64,000 nt of DNA from assembly GCA_965662545.1 (NCBI GenBank), contig CBFIHZ010000007.1:1-64000 (forward strand). The letters are read 5' to 3'. Below are positions 33,742-43,054 of this stretch, one piece after another. A program made the translations under genes and the position numbers. A model generated the notes under the pieces. That model ran no database searches. It saw nothing but the letters and a program-made list of their open reading frames with translations, and was not told where the DNA came from. Source of the stretch: CPC320 sp002684375 (lineage in GTDB: Bacteria > Pseudomonadota > Alphaproteobacteria > Rhodobacterales > Rhodobacteraceae). Each line of letters begins with the position of its first letter. Positions within the stretch are counted from its first letter, which is position 1.

Positions 33742-35766
33742 CTAGCCGGCTATACGCGGCCGGCCACTGGCTTCGACCTGTATTGTGGCCTCAAGAAAGA
33801 CCTCGCGCGCCTCCGTTTGCGCCCGACGGATATCACGCTGCGCAGTGATCTGGATGTTGCCAGCCCCGGCTGTCAACGCCGCCTCTGTAACCGCGCCGCG
33901 CAAGTGGTCTTCTAACAGTGCCATGGCCGTTTCGGCGTCGGCAAGATCTTGTGGGCCAGTTTCAAAATGCACCCGATAGCATCCCTCTGACGGCGATGTC
34001 ACAACCCCAGTTTTACGCAATGTCACCCGTCCGACAACCGCACCAATTGCATTGGCGACACCAGCATGTCGGGGCAGTATCATCTCGCAACCAAGCCGCG
34101 TTCCAACCGCCGGATAATAAGTGCTGGCTGAGGCGCCAAGCCCGATCACCGGCACGTTCAAGCCTGCATTCAGCGCGAGTAAACCACGGTGACCGTCAAG
34201 CCCCCTTTGCGTCAGGACATGCTGCGCCAACTGCGCCGCAGGCAGGCCAAACGGGGTTTCTTCCGCGTCAAAGGCAGTCTCTAACAGCGCCAACTCAGTT
34301 TGACGGGTCAATTGATCAACAATGGCTTTTGCCATCACAGCCGGGTCTTTGGCCAAGCTCTCGCCAGCGCCAGTGCGACGACGCCCAAATAACTGCAGCG
34401 CTTTGCGCGCCGCTGCACAATCCCAGAACGTTGCCAGCCCCAACACGTGACTGGCGTCAGATGGTGTCACACTGGACAGTTGCACCAAGCCACGCGCCAG
34501 CAAGCGCTGCAAAGAGCGGGTTTCGAGGCGCGTCTTCAAGACAGAATCAAGCGGCTGGACCCCATCAGCTATCCGCGCCAGAACCGCCGCATCACGGCCT
34601 TCCAACCCACCTATCTGCCCCTCTTGTGGGTCATTTTCAGACGTGGGCCCGACCCGTCGGACAAAGTAACCATCATACTCACCCGGTACAGGATTGCCAA
34701 GTTGCCGCTCCAGCGTCGCATGAACGATATCGGAGGCCTGAACCGCCAAAAGGCTCACTGGCAACACCCGCCGCGGCCCAAGCGTCACCCCGCTTTTCAA
34801 CCCCTCAGCAATGAAATGCACCTCGCTGTCGCCCCCTAATCCACTGGTGCGCATCGCAACCGCCTCAACCATTGTCCGATAAGGCCCGACCTGTGCGCCT
34901 GCCGAATCAATTGCCGGCCGCCCATTGCGCAGAACCGCAACATCGGTCGTTGTCCCGCCGATATCAGACACCAGCGCATGCTCGGCCCCGGTCAGCCAGC
35001 GCGCGCCAACAATCGAGGCCGCCGGCCCGCTGAGGATCGTCTCAATCGGCCGCTCCCGCGCCATCGCCGCTGAAATCAAAGCCCCATCACCGCGCACCAC
35101 CATCAAAGGCGCGTTGACGCCTGATGCGATCAAAGCGTCCTGCGCCCGCCCGATCAGGCGATCAATCATACCGATCAGCCGAGCGTTTAACAGCGCAGTC
35201 AACGCCCGTTTTGGCCCGTTCAGTTTTGCCGACAAGTGATGCGAACATGACACCGGCGCGCCGGTGGCCGCGCGAATGATCTCGGCTGCCTTTAATTCAT
35301 GTTCCGGATTGCGGGTGCCAAACTGACTGGCCACAGCAAAGGCCGACACCCCCACAAGACTGGCAATCCAGACAGACAGCGCCGCGCAGTCCAAAGGGGC
35401 TGCTTCGACGCCGGCATGCGTATGACCACCGTCCAAAACGATCGACGGATCGCCCGCCAGAGCGTCAGTCAAACCATGCGTTGCAAGATCTTTTTTATTG
35501 AAGCCGATATAGACCAGCGCCACCCGGCCACCGTGACCTTCGACCAGCGCATTGGTCGCCAGCGTGGTCGACAGCGCCGCCATGGCGATGGATGCGGGGT
35601 CAATACCTGCGCGCTCTACCACCACCGCGACAGACGCACCGATCCCCTGCGCCAGATCGTTTCGGGTCGTCAGGGATTTCGCGCTGGCAAGTACCGTTTC
35701 ATCATCTTCTACCAAAACCGCGTCGGTATACGTTCCGCCGGTATCAACTCCCAACAACACTGTCAT
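33742..35766 (-). CDS. hyuA: Hydantoinase/oxoprolinase family protein, HyuA subunit alone
   Basis: A 674-residue ASKHA-fold protein with the ATP-binding phosphate motif GVDTGGTYTDAV at residues 5-16, LSTTLATNALVEG, VRGDGALISAAMARERPIET and SDIGGTTTDVAVL, all hallmarks of HyuA/5-oxoprolinase A domains. These enzymes use ATP to open cyclic amides such as hydantoin or 5-oxoproline, usually together with a HyuB subunit. No hyuB lies next to it in this window, so this copy may act alone or with a distant partner. A GGAGG site precedes the ATG. It is transcribed toward msrBA. Confidence 0.9.
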   Translation of the reverse strand: MTVLLGVDTGGTYTDAVLVEDDETVLASAKSLTTRNDLAQGIGASVAVVVERAGIDPASIAMAALSTTLATNALVEGHGGRVALVYIGFNKKDLATHGLTDALAGDPSIVLDGGHTHAGVEAAPLDCAALSVWIASLVGVSAFAVASQFGTRNPEHELKAAEIIRAATGAPVSCSHHLSAKLNGPKRALTALLNARLIGMIDRLIGRAQDALIASGVNAPLMVVRGDGALISAAMARERPIETILSGPAASIVGARWLTGAEHALVSDIGGTTTDVAVLRNGRPAIDSAGAQVGPYRTMVEAVAMRTSGLGGDSEVHFIAEGLKSGVTLGPRRVLPVSLLAVQASDIVHATLERQLGNPVPGEYDGYFVRRVGPTSENDPQEGQIGGLEGRDAAVLARIADGVQPLDSVLKTRLETRSLQRLLARGLVQLSSVTPSDASHVLGLATFWDCAAARKALQLFGRRRTGAGESLAKDPAVMAKAIVDQLTRQTELALLETAFDAEETPFGLPAAQLAQHVLTQRGLDGHRGLLALNAGLNVPVIGLGASASTYYPAVGTRLGCEMILPRHAGVANAIGAVVGRVTLRKTGVVTSPSEGCYRVHFETGPQDLADAETAMALLEDHLRGAVTEAALTAGAGNIQITAQRDIRRAQTEAREVFLEATIQVEASGRPRIAG

Positions 35767-35834
35767 GCGCTGCCTCCGTTTATCTATTCAAGACACATGT
35801 ACCCTGTGCATCACCGCGCGCCAGCCAATTTGCA

Positions 35835-36875
35835 TCATTTTTTTGTAAGTCGCTCAACCGCCCAGCGCGCAGCGTCTGCCACCGCCGGATCTGGATCAGC
35901 ACAGAGGCTTTGGGCAACTGCACGCAATCTGCCCTGTCCCGAATTGCCAATCGCATACAGCACATTGCGCACAAAGCGATCGCGCCCGATGCGTTTAATC
36001 GGGCTGCCTGAGAACATTGAGCGAAACTGCGCATCATCTAAAACCGCCAGCTCTGCCAATGCCGGAGCAAGCAGATCATCACGGGCATGATAGCGAATTT
36101 CTTGTGCCGTCACGGCAAATTTATTCCACGGACAGGCGGCCAGACAATCGTCACAGCCATAGATTCGATTGCCCATTTTCGATCGCAAACCTAAATCAAC
36201 CGGGCCCTTATGCTCAATCGTCAGATATGAAATACAGCGCCGTGCGTCCAATTGATAAGGTGCGGGGAAAGCCTCTGTCGGACAGGCTGTCAGGCAGGCG
36301 CGGCACGACCCGCAGTGATCAACCTCGGCCGCATCCACCGGCAGATCAAGCGTTGTGAAAACCGAGCCGATGAAAAACCAGTTGCCCAAGTCGCGGCTGA
36401 CCAGATTGGTATGTTTGCCTTGCCAGCCCAGCCCAGCGGCCTGCCCAAGCGGCTTTTCTGGTACGGGCGCAGTATCGACAAAGACTTTCACCTCGCCGCC
36501 ACCCTCGGCAATCAACCAGCGTGCCAGCCGCTTGAGCCGCTTTTTAACCGTATCATGGTAATCACGGTTTTGAGCATAGACCGAGATGGCACCCGCCTCG
36601 GACTGTGTCAAAATTGCGCGGGGATCATGCTGTGGCGTATAGCTTTCTGCCAGCATAATCACTGTTTGCGCCCCGGGCCACAAGACCTGCGGGGCGGCGC
36701 GCCAATGGGCCCGTTCCTCTAACCAGGACATCTGGCCGTGATACCCCCGGGCCAGAAAAGACGCCAACTGTTCGGGCATTTGTGGTACATCCCACGGCCG
36801 GCATAGGCGGCAGGCCGCAAAACCTTGATCTTTTGCCTGATCAACCAAACGGTGTTTGAGCGCCGAAGATGACAT
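35835..36875 (-). CDS. queG: Epoxyqueuosine reductase
   Basis: A 346-residue QueG, which uses cobalamin and two 4Fe-4S clusters to reduce epoxyqueuosine to queuosine in tRNA. Cluster Cys are in CGSCRACLTACPTEAF and CDDCLAACPWN, with the conserved DARRCISYLTIEHKG between them. KHTNLVSRDLGNWFFIGSV is the usual segment ahead of the clusters, and a HEAT-like C-terminus (RDRFVRNVLYAIGNSG) completes the protein. The gene lies 23 bases downstream of a GST gene in the same direction and may be co-transcribed with it. Confidence 0.95.
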   Translation of the reverse strand: MSSSALKHRLVDQAKDQGFAACRLCRPWDVPQMPEQLASFLARGYHGQMSWLEERAHWRAAPQVLWPGAQTVIMLAESYTPQHDPRAILTQSEAGAISVYAQNRDYHDTVKKRLKRLARWLIAEGGGEVKVFVDTAPVPEKPLGQAAGLGWQGKHTNLVSRDLGNWFFIGSVFTTLDLPVDAAEVDHCGSCRACLTACPTEAFPAPYQLDARRCISYLTIEHKGPVDLGLRSKMGNRIYGCDDCLAACPWNKFAVTAQEIRYHARDDLLAPALAELAVLDDAQFRSMFSGSPIKRIGRDRFVRNVLYAIGNSGQGRLRAVAQSLCADPDPAVADAARWAVERLTKK

Positions 36876-36898
36876 GGGCCTATGCCAGGCTCTGAGAG

Positions 36899-37564
36899 TT
36901 AAAAATCCAAATCAGCATAATGCGACGGTTGTGGGAAGCCCGGAACTTGGTCAGCCAAAATCGACCGGAAAGCCGGGCGTGATTTGATCTTGGCATACCA
37001 ATCCTTGAGGGCCTTGTTGCGATGCCAATCGACGTCAGATATGTAATCCAGCGCCGAGAGATGCGCCGCCGCCGCAAAATCGGCCAAGCTCATCATATCG
37101 CCCGCCAGCCAACTCCGTTGTTCCAAAAGCCATGCAATATAATCGAGATGATATTTTATCTTTTTTGCGCCGTCCTTGACATTTTTACTATCAGGATAGC
37201 CTTGCCCCATAATCTTTTTGGTCACCCGTTCGTAGACCAACTTCGAGGTCACATCACGATGAAATTTATCATCAAACCATCCCACTAGACGCCGGACCTC
37301 ATAGCGTTGGTGAATATCCACTGGCATCAGTGCGGGGTTTGGGTATTTCTCTTCAAGATATTCGCATATCGCCGCACTCTCGGACATGATCTTGCCGTCA
37401 ATTTCCAAAACCGGGACTTTTGCAGCCGGGTTGCGCCGTAGAAAGCTTGGGTCCCGTTCCCAATAGCGCTCCTCGATCAATTCGCACTCGATGCGCTTTT
37501 CAGCCAATATCAGGCGGACTTTGCGACAATAGGGGGACATTGCAATATGATAAAGACGGGCCAT
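36899..37564 (-). CDS. Glutathione S-transferase family protein
   Basis: A 221-residue GST-fold protein. The N-terminal thioredoxin-like domain begins MARLYHIAMSPYCRKVRLIL, with Ser/Cys residues (SPYC) at the active-site position, followed by VPVLEIDGKIMSESAAICEYLE, the cis-Pro and glutathione-binding segment. The C-terminal helical domain ends with DISDVDWH- and PGFPQPSHYADLDF-like sequence. The start at 37564 is preferred because the domain starts there, although the ribosome-binding site is weak and an upstream start at 37600 is possible. Often found beside queG and mtgA in related genomes; specific substrate unknown. Confidence 0.88.
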   Translation of the reverse strand: MARLYHIAMSPYCRKVRLILAEKRIECELIEERYWERDPSFLRRNPAAKVPVLEIDGKIMSESAAICEYLEEKYPNPALMPVDIHQRYEVRRLVGWFDDKFHRDVTSKLVYERVTKKIMGQGYPDSKNVKDGAKKIKYHLDYIAWLLEQRSWLAGDMMSLADFAAAAHLSALDYISDVDWHRNKALKDWYAKIKSRPAFRSILADQVPGFPQPSHYADLDF

Positions 37565-37624
37565 CGGGCGGGGATTCCACTTTTTTTCGCTCTGCCCCAT
37601 CAATGCCCTGCAAACCAGAAGTTT

Positions 37625-38335
37625 TCAATCCTCGAAACACGCTGATCTTTGATCCTTAAGAATAGTTGCAGCACCATCTGCAATGGCAACAGCGCGCGCG
37701 CGGACATAAGACGTGGGCTTGGCGGCCGACCGCGTTTTCGGCGACGGCAATATTGCCGCAAGCCGCGCTGCCTGAACTGGTGTAAGGTTTTTCGGCTCAA
37801 CCCCAAAATAATGCCGCGAGGCGGCACCAACCCCGAACACGCCCGTGCCGAATTCGGCAACATTAAGATAAACTTCCAATATCCTTTTCTTTGGCCATAA
37901 CACCTCGACCAAAGGCGTTAAAACCGCCTCAAACGCCTTGCGCAGCCAACTGCGCGCCGGCCATAAAAAGACGTTTTTAACGGTTTGTTGGGTCAGCGTC
38001 GAAGCACCCCGCCGGCCGCCATCTGCAAGAGCAGTACGAATCGCAGCTATATCAAAACCCCAGTGCAGACAGAAATTCGCATCTTCCGCCGCAACAACAG
38101 ATCGGGCCAAAACCGGTGCAATGTCGTCCAATGGTGTCCAAAGAGCCTCAACATTCCCAAGTCGTTGCTTTTCCTGCCAAATGTAATAAGTTTTCGTCGG
38201 ATTTACCCAATTCATCAGGAAAACAACGGCGATACCTCCGCCAATCATCGCAAGCAGCAATGTCTGGAGGCCACGTCCAAACGACGATAATAGCAGGGGC
38301 ACCTCGTCAGGCGCTGAAGCCGGTTTTTGTGACAT
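37625..38335 (-). CDS. mtgA: Monofunctional peptidoglycan transglycosylase
   Basis: A 236-residue MtgA (GT51 family) that polymerises lipid II into glycan chains. After a single N-terminal membrane anchor (LQTLLLAMIGGGIAVVFLMNW) comes the catalytic segment RSVVAAEDANFCLHWGFD with the catalytic Glu, RRGASTLTQQTVKNVFL, and KKRILEVYLNVAEFGTGVFG, all diagnostic. The start at 38335 (MSQKPAS) has AGAGAG upstream; an in-frame extension to 38557 would run into the terminator and gltB end. It lies downstream of gltB, past a terminator hairpin, so it is probably transcribed separately. Confidence 0.94.
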   Translation of the reverse strand: MSQKPASAPDEVPLLLSSFGRGLQTLLLAMIGGGIAVVFLMNWVNPTKTYYIWQEKQRLGNVEALWTPLDDIAPVLARSVVAAEDANFCLHWGFDIAAIRTALADGGRRGASTLTQQTVKNVFLWPARSWLRKAFEAVLTPLVEVLWPKKRILEVYLNVAEFGTGVFGVGAASRHYFGVEPKNLTPVQAARLAAILPSPKTRSAAKPTSYVRARAVAIADGAATILKDQRSACFED

Positions 38336-38376
38336 CTCTCTTCTATAAACACCGCCGGAGACATAGAAAAGACACC

Positions 38377-38416
38377 AAAAATAAGACGGCACCCCCAAGC
38401 AATAATCAGGGGTGCC
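38377..38416 (-). terminator. Intrinsic terminator after gltB
   Basis: On the minus strand GGCACCCC (38416-38409) pairs with GGGGTGCC (38395-38388) across a 13-base loop, followed by TCTTATTTTT. It lies eight bases after the gltB stop codon and ahead of mtgA. Confidence 0.75.
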
Positions 38417-38423
38417 TATACGG

Positions 38424-41400
38424 TTATTCAGCCGGAATGGACGTCGCCTCAACCCCCAAGGGATGGATGAGTTTATTAAGCATTTCCTTGGGACAGATTT
38501 GGATGAACTTAGAAAGTTCGAGATCCCAGTTTTGCAAAATATTCGATGCGCGTTCACTGTCAGTTTCCGCAGCGTGGCTTTCGATCAATTCCTTCAACTG
38601 GCCTTGCCAATGCGGGACCGCCACCGGGCAGCTCACCAGCGTCTCCATGTTCAGACGCGAGGTCGCAACACCATCGGGATCATACAGATAACCCATACCA
38701 CCGGTCATACCCGCACCAAAGTTTGCACCGATCGACCCAAGGATAACCGCCACACCGCCAGTCATATATTCACAGCCGTTTGAGCCACAGCCCTCTATCA
38801 CCACATGAGCGCCGGAATTGCGCACCGCAAATCTTTCGCCGGCGCGGCCGGCAGCAAACAGATACCCTGCGGTTGCCCCATAGAGAACTGTATTGCCAAT
38901 AATCGTGTTTTGAGCCGCGACCAAACGGCTTGCCAAAGCCGGCCGCACCACAATCATCCCACCAGACAAGCCTTTGCCAACATAATCATTGGCATCACCC
39001 GACACCTCGAGCTTGAGACCACGGGTTGCAAAAGCCCCAAGCGACTGACCAGCACTGCCGGACAGTTTGATCGTCAAATGGTTGTCTTGGAGACTGTTAT
39101 TCATCCCAAATTTTTTCACAATATGACTTGAAACCCGCGTTCCCACCGTCCGATGGGTATTTTGCACGGCATAAGACAGCTGCATTTTCTCCCCATCATT
39201 GAGAAAACGTGCCGCATCAGAGACAATTTCAGCATCTAATGTATCGGGAACCTCGGTGCGGATTTTGCTGCGGTCATAGACCAGCTGATTGGAGCCGTCG
39301 ACCTTGATAAGCAAAGGGTTCAGATCCAGATCATCCAAGTTATCCGCCCCGCGACTGACCTGCGACAGCAGGTCTGCGCGTCCGATCACATCACTCAGTG
39401 ACCGCGCGCCAATCGAGGCCAAAATCTCACGGACTTCCTGCGCGTAGAAGGTGATCAGGTTGACCACCTTGTCTGCAGAGCCGGTGAACTTATCCCGCAG
39501 CTCCTGATTTTGTGTACACACACCAACTGGACAGGTATTGGACTGGCATTGTCGCACCATAATACAGCCCATTGCTATCAAGGCCGCAGTGCCAATGCCG
39601 TATTCCTCGGCCCCCATCATTGCCGCCATCACGATGTCGCGCCCCGTGCGTAACCCGCCATCGGTACGCAGCGTCACCCGTCCGCGCAGATTGTTCATCG
39701 CCAGCACCTGATGCGCCTCAGTCAAGCCCATTTCCCAAGGCAGACCAGCAAATTTTATCGAGGTTGCCGGCGACGCGCCGGTGCCGCCGTTATGGCCCGA
39801 AATCAGGATCACGTCGGCTTTGGCCTTGGCCACACCCGCGGCAATCGTGCCGACACCAGAGGCTGCCACCAATTTTACCGTCACCTTACAACGTGGATTG
39901 ATCTGTTTCAGATCATAGATTAACTGCGCGAGATCTTCGATGGAATAAATATCGTGGTGCGGCGGAGGCGAAATCAGCGTGACCCCCTTGGTCGAATGAC
40001 GCAACCGCGCGATCAGATCAGTGACCTTCATACCGGGCAGTTGCCCGCCTTCCCCGGGCTTTGCACCCTGTGCCACTTTGATCTCAAGCTCTTCGCATTG
40101 GTTGAGATATTCCGCCGTCACACCAAAGCGTCCCGACGCCACTTGTTTGATCTTGGCAGAGGGATTGTCGCCATTTGGTTCGGGCACAAAATGCGCCGGA
40201 TCCTCTCCGCCCTCGCCACTGTCAGATTTCGCACCAATTCGGTTCATCGCCACGTTGAGGGTTTTATGCGCCTCTGGGCTCAACGCTCCCAGGCTCATAC
40301 CCGGCGTAACAAACCGCTTGCGGATCGCAGTGATGCTTTCGACCTCTTCCAACGGCACCGCGGCACCCAACGCTTTGAAATCCATCAGGTCGCGCAGATG
40401 GATGGGTGGGGTAGCCTGCATGCGGCTGGCATATTTTTTCCACAGCTCATAACTGGCCGAGTTACAGGCCGACTGCATCATATGCATGGTCTGGGCCTGC
40501 CAGGCATGGGTCTCGCCGGCACGGCGCGTTTTGTAAAACCCGCCAATCGGCAACACATCGGTGCCACTTTTCCATCCAAGGGCATGAATCTCTTTGGCTT
40601 TATTCTGGATGCCGCTGACACCTATACCCGATATACGACTGGTCATACCGGGGAAATATTCCGCACACATCGCCCGCGACAGACCTACGGCTTCAAAGTT
40701 CAGACCGCCCCGATAAGAGGACACCACAGAAATACCCATCTTGGCCATAATCTTTAACAGCCCCTGATCAATCGCAGTCTTATAGCGATTCACCACCTCT
40801 GTCAGCGGTCCATCCAAAAGTCCACGTTCAATGCGCTGAGCCAAAGAGTCCTCGGCCAGATAAGCGTTGACCACGGTGGCGCCAGCCCCAACCAGCACGG
40901 CAAAATAATGTGGATCAACACATTCAGCCGCCCGCACATTCAAGGAACAGAACGTCCGTAGGCCCTTGGTGGTCAAATGGCTGTGCACCGCCGATGTCGC
41001 AAGAATCATCGGCATCGCCACTTTTTCGGCGTCTGAATAATGATCGGTGAGCACCAGATGCCCCGCGCCCGAGCGCACGGCATCCTCTGCCTCGGCGCGA
41101 ATGCGCTCTAAGGCAGCTTGCAATGCATTGGGACTGGCATCTGCAGGAAAGCTACAATCGATCTCGGCCAAATCTGCATTAAAATGGCGGGTCAACTCAT
41201 CCCATTGCGCATTGCCGACAAACGGGCTGTCGAGCACCAGTATCTCGGTCTGGGAACTGCTTTCATCCAATACGTTTTTTAGGTTACCAAAGCGCGTCTT
41301 CAGGCTCATCACCCGAAACTCGCGCAGGCTGTCGATCGGGGGGTTGGTCACCTGCGAAAAATTCTGACGGAAGAAATGCGACAGCGGGCGATAGGTTTTT

Positions 41401-42962
41401 GACAACACCGCGCTGGGGGTATCATCACCCATCGAAGCCAGTGTTTCTTTGCCATCCTCGGCCATCGGCGCAAGGATCTGCTCAAGCTCTTCGATCGAAT
41501 ATCCTGCCGCGATTTGGCGCTTGCGCAACTCCGCGCCGGTAAACAACGGCGCCTCGGTGATCTTGGACAGATCGCTGTCCAGTTCGGTGATCCGCCCGAC
41601 CCATTCGCCAAATGGCTGGCTCGCCGCCAGTTTATCCTTGATCTCTGTGTCGTGATACAATCGCCCTTCCTGCATATCCACTGACAGCAACTGTCCCGGT
41701 CCAAGAGCGCCCTTTTCGCGGACATTTGCTTCATCAATCGGAACCATGCCAGCCTCTGATCCTGCGATCAGCAGGCCGTCGCCAGTCACGACATACCGCA
41801 TGGGGCGCAGACCGTTACGATCCAGACCAGCGCAAACCCAGCGCCCGTCGGTCATCGCCAAAGCTGCCGGCCCGTCCCATGGTTCAATCACTGAATTGCA
41901 ATAGGAGTACATGTCTCGCCATGCGTCGGGCAGTTCAATCGCTTGTTTGGACCAACTTTCGGGGATCAGCATGGTTTTGGCCATGGGCGCATTGCGCCCG
42001 GCACGCACCAACATTTCAAACACCGCATCAAGAGCTGCGGAATCTGACGACCCGTTCGGGACGATTGGCTTGATATCGTCTGCCATGGCACCAAACTCGG
42101 CTGAGGCCATCTTGATCTCGTGGCTTTTCATCCAGTTGATGTTGCCTTTGAGGGTATTGATCTCGCCGTTGTGCGCCAACATGCGGAAAGGCTGCGCGAG
42201 CCACCATTGCGGAAAGGTGTTTGTTGAATACCGCTGGTGATAAATCGCAAAAGCCGATTTAAAGCGCTCATCCATCAAATCAGGATAGAACACCGCGACT
42301 TGCTCGGCCAGCATCATACCCTTGTAGATGATCGACCGACAGCTTAATGACGCAATATAAAGCCCTTGCACGCTAGCATTTGCGGCCGCTTTTTCGATTC
42401 GACGACGGATCACGTAAAGTTCGCGTTCAAAGGTTTGCTTATCGACACCTTTTGAGTTTGAGATCAAAATTTGCTCAATCTCGGGCCTTGTCGCGTTGGC
42501 TTTTTCGCCCAAACATTCGACATCAACCGGCACGTGGCGCCAGCCAAAGATGTAATAGCCCATGCGCAGGACCTCGGTCTCAACGATGGTGCGACAGGTT
42601 TCCTGCGCTCCGAAATCATGGCGAGGCAAAAATACCTGACCCACCGCCAATAGTTCATCACCGCGCGGCTCGTGACCCGTACGGCGTATTTGGTCTTGGA
42701 AAAACCCAACCGGAATATCAATATGAATACCTGCGCCATCGCCGGTTTTTCCATCCGCATCCACCGCACCACGGTGCCAAATCGCTTTGAGCGCGGCGAT
42801 GCCGTGTTCGACAACTGTGCGGCTGGGTTGGCCATTGATCGACACCACCAGACCAACGCCACAAGAGGCATGTTCTTCAGCCTCGGAGTACATGCCATTC
42901 TCGGCCATCCAGGCGCGCTTAGCTGTTTCTGCGGCTACCCAATCAGCGTCATATTTTGTCAT
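38424..42962 (-). CDS. gltB: Glutamate synthase (NADPH) large subunit
   Basis: A 1512-residue GltB that converts glutamine and 2-oxoglutarate to two glutamates. A short propeptide ends before Cys34 (HASCGVGLVV), the N-terminal nucleophile of the glutaminase domain. The synthase domain (FMN) has ILISGHNGGTGASP, and the 3Fe-4S Cys cluster is CQSNTCPVGVC. The C-terminal beta-helix GXGXG region ends with EGCGSNGCEYMTGGVAVILG. Length and order of domains are standard. It lies 92 bases downstream of gltD in the same direction, so the order gltD-gltB is reversed relative to the common gltB-gltD but both are likely in one unit. Confidence 0.97.
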   Translation of the reverse strand: MTKYDADWVAAETAKRAWMAENGMYSEAEEHASCGVGLVVSINGQPSRTVVEHGIAALKAIWHRGAVDADGKTGDGAGIHIDIPVGFFQDQIRRTGHEPRGDELLAVGQVFLPRHDFGAQETCRTIVETEVLRMGYYIFGWRHVPVDVECLGEKANATRPEIEQILISNSKGVDKQTFERELYVIRRRIEKAAANASVQGLYIASLSCRSIIYKGMMLAEQVAVFYPDLMDERFKSAFAIYHQRYSTNTFPQWWLAQPFRMLAHNGEINTLKGNINWMKSHEIKMASAEFGAMADDIKPIVPNGSSDSAALDAVFEMLVRAGRNAPMAKTMLIPESWSKQAIELPDAWRDMYSYCNSVIEPWDGPAALAMTDGRWVCAGLDRNGLRPMRYVVTGDGLLIAGSEAGMVPIDEANVREKGALGPGQLLSVDMQEGRLYHDTEIKDKLAASQPFGEWVGRITELDSDLSKITEAPLFTGAELRKRQIAAGYSIEELEQILAPMAEDGKETLASMGDDTPSAVLSKTYRPLSHFFRQNFSQVTNPPIDSLREFRVMSLKTRFGNLKNVLDESSSQTEILVLDSPFVGNAQWDELTRHFNADLAEIDCSFPADASPNALQAALERIRAEAEDAVRSGAGHLVLTDHYSDAEKVAMPMILATSAVHSHLTTKGLRTFCSLNVRAAECVDPHYFAVLVGAGATVVNAYLAEDSLAQRIERGLLDGPLTEVVNRYKTAIDQGLLKIMAKMGISVVSSYRGGLNFEAVGLSRAMCAEYFPGMTSRISGIGVSGIQNKAKEIHALGWKSGTDVLPIGGFYKTRRAGETHAWQAQTMHMMQSACNSASYELWKKYASRMQATPPIHLRDLMDFKALGAAVPLEEVESITAIRKRFVTPGMSLGALSPEAHKTLNVAMNRIGAKSDSGEGGEDPAHFVPEPNGDNPSAKIKQVASGRFGVTAEYLNQCEELEIKVAQGAKPGEGGQLPGMKVTDLIARLRHSTKGVTLISPPPHHDIYSIEDLAQLIYDLKQINPRCKVTVKLVAASGVGTIAAGVAKAKADVILISGHNGGTGASPATSIKFAGLPWEMGLTEAHQVLAMNNLRGRVTLRTDGGLRTGRDIVMAAMMGAEEYGIGTAALIAMGCIMVRQCQSNTCPVGVCTQNQELRDKFTGSADKVVNLITFYAQEVREILASIGARSLSDVIGRADLLSQVSRGADNLDDLDLNPLLIKVDGSNQLVYDRSKIRTEVPDTLDAEIVSDAARFLNDGEKMQLSYAVQNTHRTVGTRVSSHIVKKFGMNNSLQDNHLTIKLSGSAGQSLGAFATRGLKLEVSGDANDYVGKGLSGGMIVVRPALASRLVAAQNTIIGNTVLYGATAGYLFAAGRAGERFAVRNSGAHVVIEGCGSNGCEYMTGGVAVILGSIGANFGAGMTGGMGYLYDPDGVATSRLNMETLVSCPVAVPHWQGQLKELIESHAAETDSERASNILQNWDLELSKFIQICPKEMLNKLIHPLGVEATSIPAE

Positions 42963-43054
42963 TTCGGTCTCCCTAATTCCGCGTGGTAACGCTCATATGA
43001 GGCCCAGCGCGGTTGATTTTCTTGGTCTTCGTTAAAATGGAGGTGGCGGGCGGC

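Noticed and set aside
33918..34814. A 298-codon plus-strand frame opposite hyuA
   Set aside because: Low-complexity His/Gln/Pro-rich product, antisense to a clear gene.
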